23,381 nt of DNA from an uncultured Clostridia bacterium (GTDB lineage Bacteria > Bacillota > Clostridia > Peptostreptococcales > Anaerovoracaceae): assembly GCA_934277495.1 (NCBI GenBank), contig CAKQUI010000023.1:1-23381 (forward strand), written 5' to 3'. Below are positions 1-7,297 of the stretch, one piece after another (position 1 is the stretch's first letter; every line of letters starts with the position of its first letter). Made by a program: the position numbers and the translations under genes. The notes under the pieces are model-generated. The model did not search any database and was not told where the DNA came from. It worked only from the letters and a program-made list of their open reading frames with translations.

Positions 1-27
1 CTTGTTTGATGTCAGAAATCTGTTCAT
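1..27 (-). CDS. Start of a gene cut by the window edge
   Basis: Nine codons are visible (MNRFLTSNK) before the window ends. The ATG overlaps the stop of the upstream 40-aa ORF in a TAATG arrangement, and an AAGGAG-type ribosome binding site lies about 8 nt upstream, inside that ORF. This is a typical translationally coupled phage start. In this position after the tail fibres a holin or other lysis gene is common, but too little sequence is present to assign a function. Confidence 0.5.
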
Positions 28-149
28 TATTTTTTCTCCTTTTCTCTGATGAGTTTCATGCACTCTGCCACGTCTTCAATAGTGCCGTAGCAGGTGCAGG
101 CTTCTTTATATGCGATAAGCTCGCTGATGCTCATTTCTTCTGGTTTCAT
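27..149 (-). CDS. Small hypothetical protein (40 aa) after the tail fibre
   Basis: I do not recognise this protein. The start is fixed by a GGAGG site 4 nt before the ATG at 149; the longer frame upstream runs antisense-like through the fibre gene and has no such site. The product is charged, with an acidic first half, a Cys-rich centre (ACTCYG, then a third Cys) and a basic end (REKEKK), and it looks helical. It lies just beyond the terminator of the fibre gene, so it would be transcribed by read-through or as part of the next transcription unit. The position resembles the small XkdX-like ORFs between tail fibres and lysis genes, but I see no clear XkdX signature. Confidence 0.6.
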   Translation of the reverse strand: MKPEEMSISELIAYKEACTCYGTIEDVAECMKLIREKEKK

Positions 150-161
150 GTTTCCTCCATT

Positions 162-188
162 AAAAAAGAACGACTGATTAGCCGTTCT
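162..188 (-). terminator. Intrinsic terminator at the end of the tail fibre gene
   Basis: On the minus strand AGAACGGCT and AGTCGTTCT form a 9-bp stem (one G-U pair) around an AATC tetraloop, followed directly by six T. The stem covers the stop codon of the fibre gene at 187-189. It probably marks the end of the main structural transcript, with read-through to the ORFs on the left. Confidence 0.75.
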
Positions 189-1983
189 ACGCTGTTCTTT
201 TCCACATATATACCACAAGGTATGGCGGCATATTTTTGCCAGTGCCGGATTCACCGTTGGTGCTGGTGCCGATACCTCCACCGCCGCCTGTATCATAATG
301 GATCCATTTATATGTCGAGCCTGATGCGACACCTCCGCTTTTCTGTCTGAATGTCGGCATCGTGTGGTTGTGCGATACTACTACCGCATCGGCTGAACCG
401 CCGGTCGTACCTGCGGAATAGCTGCCCCCTGCTGCAAGCAGGAATTTATCTTTTATCTGCTCCCACGTACCGCCGAACAGCGTTTTGGGGTTCACGTTGT
501 TGACACTCAGATAAATCGAGCCTACAGGATAAATCATGTCTACTACAGACTTGCCATTGACTCTGAGTTCATCGGCAACAATGTCAAACGGTATTTTCTC
601 ATAGCCGCAATCAGTCAATGGGTCATCGTAATCGGTCGGATCATCGGTCCAGTTATATGAATACATCCGATTGACTTTATCATCCTCAACCGATGCTGGA
701 CGAATGTACAGAGCTGGACATGAAAACCCATTCGTATCGTCGTTTATATAACGAAATGCGTGTATACCGCCAGAAGCTGTTGAGAATAGAGATGTTTCAT
801 TGTTACCGTTCAGACGTAATGCATATGTATCAATGTCGTTTACACGCAGCGTATTACTTATGTTGGTAACTTGATCATATACGCTTAAAGCTCCGAATTT
901 AAAACCATCAACAGTCATAGACATGTCAACGCTGTTCACGGAAATGCTTGCTTTCGGATTGAACGTACTCAGAAGATCATCAGTAAACGATTGGTTGCGA
1001 TACACCTGCTGGTTCTGTGCAGCCCATTTTATTTTTATCGTAGGATTCACCACTGTTCCGGTCGATGTCGTACCCGCAACTCTGACCTGCAATCCAAGTC
1101 TAAAAGATGAAGCTCCCCTTGCTTTCACCTGTTGCTTTGCATTCGTTATATCCAGCGCAGAAAAACTGCCGGCATAAATAACACTCGTGCCCACCAGAAA
1201 CACTGGCACAAGCTTCACTGCGGTTATCGAACTCACGATATTACCATCTACATCAATAGCTTTGTACGCTGGAACATTTGATGTTATAGTGTCCTTATCG
1301 GCTGTAAAAGTACATGAGTCTATATTACTTACACTTAGTGACTTAGAAAAAGCCACGATACTTCCGTTTTCCTCGAACCATTTTAAAGCAGCGGATGCCC
1401 ACGAAACATCTCTTTTGGTATATTCGATCCTTGAATCTAATGTGCTGGACAATCCTTCCGGAGACAATGCAAAAGGGCCTATCTTGCCAGAAAGCAGCTC
1501 AGCCATAGCACCTTTTAAGATCGAGCCCGTTATAGTCCCGGATGCTGTTATATCCTGTGCAAACAGATCTTCAACATTTATCTGCTTAGCACCTACTGTC
1601 CCTGTGTATATCTTTGCTCCGTTTATATATGTGGTATCGTTTTCCATGCAAAGCGCCACAAGTCTCCTGGCTGTCTCCACTGCTTCATTGTATGCTTTCT
1701 TGGCTGCTTCATAGCTGCTGGAAAGCGATACGTTTGAGTACTGGAACGTCCCGTCTGAAAACAGATTCAGATCCACAGTGTAAAGACTGTTTGTGCGTCC
1801 TGTGGTATAAGCAGGCTCAGCAACTTCCCAGCCTGACGGAGCTTCTTTCTGAGGATCACCTGGTTTCGCAGTGGGTTTTGCAGGTGCTGCTGCGTCTGAT
1901 AACTGCATTTTGTAGTACCTGTATACAGCTGTCACACTTGCTGCCGTATATAAGGTTATCGTTGCTGCTGTTTTTACTGCCAC
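187..1983 (-). CDS. Baseplate / tail fibre protein with collar-type C-terminus
   Basis: This 598-aa protein is probably a tip or receptor-binding component of the tail. Residues 483-598 match the phage collar/baseplate module: YPVGSIYLS near the start, FGGTWEQIKDKFLLAAG in the middle, a SHNH motif, and NMPPYLVVYMWKRTA at the end. The N-terminus (MAVKTA) equals that of the next gene upstream and may be a shared attachment segment. Residues 90-170 look helical and then beta-repetitive, as in trimeric fibre shafts. The start is GTG, with GGAGG 8 nt upstream, 3 nt after the previous stop. The structural module is well recognised; which host structure it binds cannot be seen. Confidence 0.8.
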   Translation of the reverse strand: MAVKTAATITLYTAASVTAVYRYYKMQLSDAAAPAKPTAKPGDPQKEAPSGWEVAEPAYTTGRTNSLYTVDLNLFSDGTFQYSNVSLSSSYEAAKKAYNEAVETARRLVALCMENDTTYINGAKIYTGTVGAKQINVEDLFAQDITASGTITGSILKGAMAELLSGKIGPFALSPEGLSSTLDSRIEYTKRDVSWASAALKWFEENGSIVAFSKSLSVSNIDSCTFTADKDTITSNVPAYKAIDVDGNIVSSITAVKLVPVFLVGTSVIYAGSFSALDITNAKQQVKARGASSFRLGLQVRVAGTTSTGTVVNPTIKIKWAAQNQQVYRNQSFTDDLLSTFNPKASISVNSVDMSMTVDGFKFGALSVYDQVTNISNTLRVNDIDTYALRLNGNNETSLFSTASGGIHAFRYINDDTNGFSCPALYIRPASVEDDKVNRMYSYNWTDDPTDYDDPLTDCGYEKIPFDIVADELRVNGKSVVDMIYPVGSIYLSVNNVNPKTLFGGTWEQIKDKFLLAAGGSYSAGTTGGSADAVVVSHNHTMPTFRQKSGGVASGSTYKWIHYDTGGGGGIGTSTNGESGTGKNMPPYLVVYMWKRTA

Positions 1984-1986
1984 GGT

Positions 1987-3075
1987 CTAACCCTCCAGCT
2001 GTGCTGTGAATATTGCTTTGTTTTCTACATCATCAGGCTTTACAGTATACGTCTGACCTGTTCCTGCTGCTGTTGTACTGCCGTCTTTGTACCACTTGAT
2101 CGTGCCAAGTGATGCCAGCGTCGGTGATGTACTTGCTGTTATTTCTTTTCCTGCCTTGTAGACATGTGCTGTAAGTACTGTGGAGATCGCTCCGTTCTTG
2201 AACACAGTTCCTGCACTTGATGTTATCGCCATCGTGATAGCATCAGCACCTGCAGCTCCTGTATCTCCTTTTGCCGAAACACTGTATGCCTTGCTACCAT
2301 CGCTGTATGTGACTTCCGTCCAGAGATATGGGTTAGCTGTTGTTGTTGCTATCGGTGATGTTGCTGAAAACGTTGTTGGTTTAGCCGTCGCAGAATTTCC
2401 GATTGCATATTTTATAGATGATACTGTCACACTTGTACCGTTCTGGCCATTTGTCACATACTTGCTGGCAAGATAGACCCCGGTGTTTGCCTTGGTATTG
2501 TCTGTGTAAGTTATCACTGTACATGCCCAGAGATATGGATTTGCAGATGTCGTTGCAGTGTTAGCAGAATCTGTAAAGCTGCTTTCGCTGAAAGTCGGAG
2601 CTGCAGCACTTGAGCTGAGCTTGTAATATGTCTTACTTTCAGTTATACCTCTGCCGGGATCACCCTTGTCACCCTGGACGCCCTGATCTCCTTTATCTCC
2701 CTTCGCTCCGGTGCTGCCCTTGAGTGCCACACCTATCGAGAATTTTCTCGTAAACTGGATATCATCGCCTACCGTGATCGGTATGCTTACCTCACATGAA
2801 CCTGATACCTTGCCTGCTGCAACAGATATCGTTATTGTCGGAGCTGTAGTCTCGTTATTCGACACAGTTGCAGTTACTCCTGTCGGACACGAGCATGTTC
2901 CTACACTCACAGGCACTGCTGTATCACCCTGATAACATACTATCTGTGTGGTGCAGCTTCCCGCCAGTGCATACTGCGTGTCACCGACAAAAGTATAGCC
3001 TTCTGACGTCATTCCCACGGAATATCCATCTGTAAGGTCGACTATAGTTATCTGATCTGCTGTTTTTACTGCCAT
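1987..3075 (-). CDS. Collagen-repeat tail fibre / baseplate protein
   Basis: This is a 362-aa modular fibre protein. Residues 1-115 form a beta-rich N-terminal domain containing several Cys. Residues 120-143 are a Gly-X-Y collagen-like stretch of about eight triplets, with a shorter one near 270-277. Between them a module of about 60 residues occurs twice (ANPYLW followed by TYTD or TYSD, near 179 and 248). Residues 286-362 form an Ig-like domain (GTVFKNGAISTVL), also found at the end of the Tal-like protein next door. Its MAVKTA N-terminus is shared with the following gene. It is likely trimeric and attached at the tail tip. The start is ATG with AAGGA 7 nt upstream. The exact role (shaft, adhesin or decoration) is unknown. 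Confidence 0.7.
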   Translation of the reverse strand: MAVKTADQITIVDLTDGYSVGMTSEGYTFVGDTQYALAGSCTTQIVCYQGDTAVPVSVGTCSCPTGVTATVSNNETTAPTITISVAAGKVSGSCEVSIPITVGDDIQFTRKFSIGVALKGSTGAKGDKGDQGVQGDKGDPGRGITESKTYYKLSSSAAAPTFSESSFTDSANTATTSANPYLWACTVITYTDNTKANTGVYLASKYVTNGQNGTSVTVSSIKYAIGNSATAKPTTFSATSPIATTTANPYLWTEVTYSDGSKAYSVSAKGDTGAAGADAITMAITSSAGTVFKNGAISTVLTAHVYKAGKEITASTSPTLASLGTIKWYKDGSTTAAGTGQTYTVKPDDVENKAIFTAQLEG

Positions 3076-3092
3076 TTCTTTATCCTTTCCGC

Positions 3093-4772
3093 TTATACTA
3101 TAAGCTCACATATAAAAGTGACTTTCGTATCCACATCCTCCGGAGACAGCGTGAATGTGAAACCGTCGCTTCCTATCCTGCTGTCTGTTGACAATATAGT
3201 TCCGAAAGTATCTTCGTTTACCCTCTGCCACTTCCATTCCAGGCGAGCCCCTGAACCGAAAGAAGCACGAAGATCATTTATATTTGTGATACGTTCCGGT
3301 CCGTAAAAAACTGAAACGCTCAATACGGTTGATACTGTATTATTTTTAAAGACGGTGCCACGGCTGGAGTCGATACGGAGCAGTGGCGCATCTTCACCTT
3401 TCTCCCCCTGCTCACCTTTCTCGCCTTTCTCTCCGGCTTCGCCTTTCGTCCTCACCCATTTGAACACTGACGGGTCTGTTGTATCCACTTCCTCGGTGCT
3501 CCTGCCGTAGGCTGTACCCATGTAAGCTTTGCCGTCTGCTTCGGTGCTGATGCCGGTGCCTTTCTCATCGTCTGCATATGCTATCCAGATATATCTCGTC
3601 TTCGAAAGTTCCGAAAAGCCGCTGGCCAGCTGCATGACTTTGTCGCTTATGCCGGCCTCCTGCATGATGTAATCACCCAGCGTGGCTTTCTTTGTTCCTG
3701 ATGTGACAGACGTTTCAAGCTGCAGCACCTTCGCCGACAGATAAAGCTCGCCTTTGTCATCGACTACGCTGATGCGGTCTCTGATATCTACAGAGGTATC
3801 GAGGTGCCTTATCTCTACTTCATAGTTCGTCTCAGGCTCCCTGAGCTTTTTCAGCTGCTCTATTGCCATCTCGCAAAGTCTCAGCTTTGTCGTTGCATCG
3901 CATGAATATGTCCTGTATATATCGCCTGTGGCGTCGCTGTTCCATGCATACCTGCGCCAGTTATCAAGAGCCTGTCGCGAAAACAGATATTTACCATTGA
4001 CATAGAAATCCTCGCCGTCATCATAGCTGTATCCTGAAAGCGTCAGATCATCTTTGCCGGTGGCGTAAAGCGCTGTGGCAAGATTGTTTATGGATTCCTT
4101 GACTGTTATGTTGCTGATATCTCTGTCCATATACAGGATCACATCTGTTTCGTTGCCTTCGCTGTCTGTTATGTCGATATATTTCTCCGTCACAGTCAGT
4201 CCTTCCACCTCGAAGGCAAACGAAATGTCACAGTCGAAACTGCCTGCTATATCCTGCAGCCGTTCTGTAAGCGTTGTGCTTGAATCCCACGAAAGTGTCC
4301 TTGTCTCGTTTGGTATCTCGTTACTCCTGATACTGAATCCTGTACTTGATACGAAATCATTTATATACGTCTCTATGCCTGCCGCTGACTTGTATTCTTT
4401 TGCAGGCGCCAGATCGTTGATAAGATCGAGTCCCGAATCCTCTGCATATCCATATATGGTCTTGCCCTGAACGTCTGTCTCGGTTTCAGTGATAGTGAAA
4501 AAATCATGTGACGCATCTATCACATACCTGTCCTGCACTGCAGTGCTGCTGTGGCTCCCTGTTTCGGCTCTGAGCACAGAATTACCTACTTTCAGCATAT
4601 TCTCAAGCTCCAGCCTGCTGCTGTTATCGAATGTCACTCTGAACTCAAAGGATCCTATGCCGGTCTCTGAGTCCTCGGTCTTCGTGTCCTCTACTATCAC
4701 GAACCTGCTGTTATGGCTCGTTGACGCCATTCCCAGTATGTTCAGCGACCTGTCTGCAAAATATATGATCAC
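3093..4772 (-). CDS. Tail-associated (Tal-like) hub protein
   Basis: This 559-aa protein closes the tail tube and carries the fibres. The N-terminal 350 or so residues have the look of the prophage tail / Tal hub family (gp27-like): an early beta segment, a VKESINNLATALYATGK segment near 225-240, and a conserved-looking end with DRISVVD. A YIWIAYADD module near residue 390 often follows the hub in Firmicute phages. Residues 443-460 are collagen-like (GEK/GEQ triplets), and residues 469-559 are an Ig-like domain shared with the neighbouring fibre. No lysozyme, NlpC/P60 or peptidase domain is visible, so any cell-wall hydrolase must lie elsewhere. Its start overlaps the distal tail gene by 4 nt. 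Confidence 0.75.
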   Translation of the reverse strand: MIIYFADRSLNILGMASTSHNSRFVIVEDTKTEDSETGIGSFEFRVTFDNSSRLELENMLKVGNSVLRAETGSHSSTAVQDRYVIDASHDFFTITETETDVQGKTIYGYAEDSGLDLINDLAPAKEYKSAAGIETYINDFVSSTGFSIRSNEIPNETRTLSWDSSTTLTERLQDIAGSFDCDISFAFEVEGLTVTEKYIDITDSEGNETDVILYMDRDISNITVKESINNLATALYATGKDDLTLSGYSYDDGEDFYVNGKYLFSRQALDNWRRYAWNSDATGDIYRTYSCDATTKLRLCEMAIEQLKKLREPETNYEVEIRHLDTSVDIRDRISVVDDKGELYLSAKVLQLETSVTSGTKKATLGDYIMQEAGISDKVMQLASGFSELSKTRYIWIAYADDEKGTGISTEADGKAYMGTAYGRSTEEVDTTDPSVFKWVRTKGEAGEKGEKGEQGEKGEDAPLLRIDSSRGTVFKNNTVSTVLSVSVFYGPERITNINDLRASFGSGARLEWKWQRVNEDTFGTILSTDSRIGSDGFTFTLSPEDVDTKVTFICELIV

Positions 4773-7297
4773 AGGTACACCTCCCTGTAACTTATGGAAA
4801 ATTCAGGGGCTGTCTCTTCGAGAACGAAATACATAGCAGGGTCCGCATCGTACTCATCAGAAGTTATATCCGTCTCTATGAAGTCATTGTTTACTGACCG
4901 GAGCATGTCTACTGCCTCTATATGCTGCTTTCCGTCATCATCGATATATCTGTCTGCATAAACAGAAACATCGGATATATCCTTCGGGCCCAGACTGGCA
5001 TCATCGATGGAATAAAGCGTGTAATACACTTTCGCACCGTTATCATCGCTGCTGACTTCGATTTCCTCACCTTCTTCATCGCTGCCGTATGATGCCGCCC
5101 CCTGGTATGCCTCATCTTCCCTGCACCGTCTTATCACACGCTGTCTGTCAAGCAGATACGGCTGATATGCTGTCGTTATTTCGTTGGTTCCCGGAGTCAG
5201 ACACATCTGTTCCCAGTCGTTACCAAGCGCACCAAGATCCGGACGCTGCATGCCGTCAAGAGTCACTTCACCATTCGAAGAGTCCGCAACAAGCACCTGC
5301 GTTGCTGAAAAAGGATTTTCCTCAGCAGATGAAAGTTTGAGATACTTCTTTTTCAAGCTGACACTTTTTATACCGTTCCAATCGAAAGCCGGATCGGCTC
5401 CGTATCTGTAAAAACCGAACACGACTTTATACGCACGTTTCGCAGCCATATCGTATCCTATGACGAATTGTTTGTCGTAAAAGCTACCTATATGGAACCC
5501 AATGTACTGTTTGCTGATAAGATCGTATTTCGATATCTCGCAGGCTGCAAATCCGCTCTTGTTGCCAAGTTTTCCTTTGTTCCATGTCAGATCCAGCTCC
5601 TTGCCCTTCGGGAAAACGCTTTTACCTCCATAATAGAGGTACAGCTTGCCTTTGGAGCCGTTACCTTTCTTGTACACTGCCACCCTGGTAAGGACTTTCT
5701 GATTCTTGATATTGCCGTTCGCATCCATACTGTCGCCAGTCAGGACGATGCACTCGAAAGCGCCCTTCTGCATAGTCTCATTAGTGGTTTTGCCCATGCA
5801 GAATTTCATATCCCATGTAAGTGTGAAATTCTTTGCACCGACAGCATCATCTGTAGCAGGCAATCCTGAAGACGGATACGTCCATGTAAGCGTAGGACCA
5901 GTGTAATAGTTTTTCACGGCATCACCATAACTGGACGGCCTCAGGTAGTATGAGTCCACTCCCACCTGAACGTAATATGGTATCTCTATCAGCTTGCAGC
6001 TCTTGCTTGAAAGCTTGCCTGTGTCTCCGCTGGCTTTCTTTGTCTTTTTTCCTGACTTGTATGTACCGTTTTTACGAGTCACTTTCAGCTTTATGCCTGA
6101 CAGCTCTGTCTTAGTTGATCCTGCCTCAACAGTCATCGTAAACGAACAGGAATGCGCCGTGCCCTTTTTCCATGTGACATTGGAGCTTTTGAGCGTCTTT
6201 GTTGCAGTCTTGCCACTGTAAGACGCTTCTACCGTAAGCGTTGCACCTTTTGTTATCTCTTTTTTCAGGCTGCTGATCTTCACCTGTATATGCAGCGTGA
6301 CTTTTGATGAAGTCCTGCCATTTACTCTCGTCACCGTGGCTTTGTATTTGCAGTTCGTCCCGGAAGTCGTCGCCAGCAGCACCTGGTCTTTTCCAAGAGT
6401 CTGCTGGCTGGCGCCGTATATCGCTGCTCCTGTACCTATGCTGCCCTGCTGCCTGCAATTCGTAAATCCTGAATATCCCTTTGCCGGGCTCACCCAGGCT
6501 TCGCCGTTCTTACTCGCATCATAGGAACCACTTTTCCTGAACGACCTGTTTGCCAGTGTCAGATCTGGTATTATTTCATCGCCGTAATCTATGTCAGGAT
6601 TCCCGAACTGCAGCACATGGTTCTCATCGTCCATGAATGCGACGAAACTGCATCCTCCGACATTCTCAAGCATTTCTGCCATATCGGTCTGATCGTATTC
6701 TGCATTATCTTCATCTGTTTCACCGTCAGGGTTATAGAACTTCGCTATATACTGAGGATATGCAGGATACGTCCCTTCATAGTTGATGAGGAACGTCTGG
6801 GCGAGCCCTGTGTCTGCATCTTCCGTGAATACAGGCTGAGGCTGCTGCAGATCCACCGAATACTTGAAGGGATCTGCACAGTATATCTGATACTCGCCTT
6901 TTACCGACATGAGCCCCGGCTCGATATCCGCATTCATTACAGTACTTCCTGTGAAAAACTTGTCCTGCTCATCATTGAAGATGATCTCGGCATCTTCCGT
7001 ATTCAGTATCCCGTTGAGCTGATTGAACGCATCTCTGAAACTTTCCGGAGACTCTGTCAGCAGCTGAAAGCCTACGGTTATAGTCCTTGCAGGAAACCTC
7101 GTATACTTCGTCAGCGAACCACTGGCTACAGTATCGTTGTAGCTTTCGAATTCTTTTTCAAGGGATTCTCTGCCGGACGTGTAAAGGGTCCTGTATCCGC
7201 TGATCTCATCTTCTATATATACACCGTTTATGCTTACGGCTTCGACAGGCAGCTTGTTTGCTGCCGCCTGCTCTATAGTATCTGTGAAGTCGTACAT
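4769..7297 (-). CDS. Large (evolved) distal tail protein, Dit
   Basis: Dit forms the hexameric ring joining the tail tube to the tip. The N-terminal 140 or so residues show the usual siphophage Dit pattern (ISGYRTLYTSGRE, later a MSVKGEYQIYCADPFKYS segment). The galectin-like end is recognisable from residue 670 onward (NGEVTLDGMQRPDLGALGNDW) and the protein closes with ISYREVYL. Classical Dits have about 250 residues; this one has 842. The roughly 500 residues in between include a Lys/Ser/Thr-rich beta segment and a jelly-roll-like region (TLTWDMKFCMGK ... FAACEISKYDLISKQYIGFHIGSFYDK). This is the layout of evolved Dits that carry carbohydrate-binding insertions, so host-surface binding is inferred. 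The stop of the tape-measure gene directly precedes its ATG. Confidence 0.8.
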   Translation of the reverse strand: MYDFTDTIEQAAANKLPVEAVSINGVYIEDEISGYRTLYTSGRESLEKEFESYNDTVASGSLTKYTRFPARTITVGFQLLTESPESFRDAFNQLNGILNTEDAEIIFNDEQDKFFTGSTVMNADIEPGLMSVKGEYQIYCADPFKYSVDLQQPQPVFTEDADTGLAQTFLINYEGTYPAYPQYIAKFYNPDGETDEDNAEYDQTDMAEMLENVGGCSFVAFMDDENHVLQFGNPDIDYGDEIIPDLTLANRSFRKSGSYDASKNGEAWVSPAKGYSGFTNCRQQGSIGTGAAIYGASQQTLGKDQVLLATTSGTNCKYKATVTRVNGRTSSKVTLHIQVKISSLKKEITKGATLTVEASYSGKTATKTLKSSNVTWKKGTAHSCSFTMTVEAGSTKTELSGIKLKVTRKNGTYKSGKKTKKASGDTGKLSSKSCKLIEIPYYVQVGVDSYYLRPSSYGDAVKNYYTGPTLTWTYPSSGLPATDDAVGAKNFTLTWDMKFCMGKTTNETMQKGAFECIVLTGDSMDANGNIKNQKVLTRVAVYKKGNGSKGKLYLYYGGKSVFPKGKELDLTWNKGKLGNKSGFAACEISKYDLISKQYIGFHIGSFYDKQFVIGYDMAAKRAYKVVFGFYRYGADPAFDWNGIKSVSLKKKYLKLSSAEENPFSATQVLVADSSNGEVTLDGMQRPDLGALGNDWEQMCLTPGTNEITTAYQPYLLDRQRVIRRCREDEAYQGAASYGSDEEGEEIEVSSDDNGAKVYYTLYSIDDASLGPKDISDVSVYADRYIDDDGKQHIEAVDMLRSVNNDFIETDITSDEYDADPAMYFVLEETAPEFSISYREVYL

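Noticed and set aside
27..332. 101-aa version of the small ORF after the tail fibre
   Set aside because: The first 61 codons overlap the fibre gene in another frame and the terminator; the strong ribosome binding site supports the 40-aa form from 149.
3093..4772. Tail lysin domain in the Tal-like protein
   Set aside because: Such proteins often carry NlpC/P60, CHAP or lysozyme domains, but the C-terminus here is collagen-like plus Ig-like with no catalytic motif.
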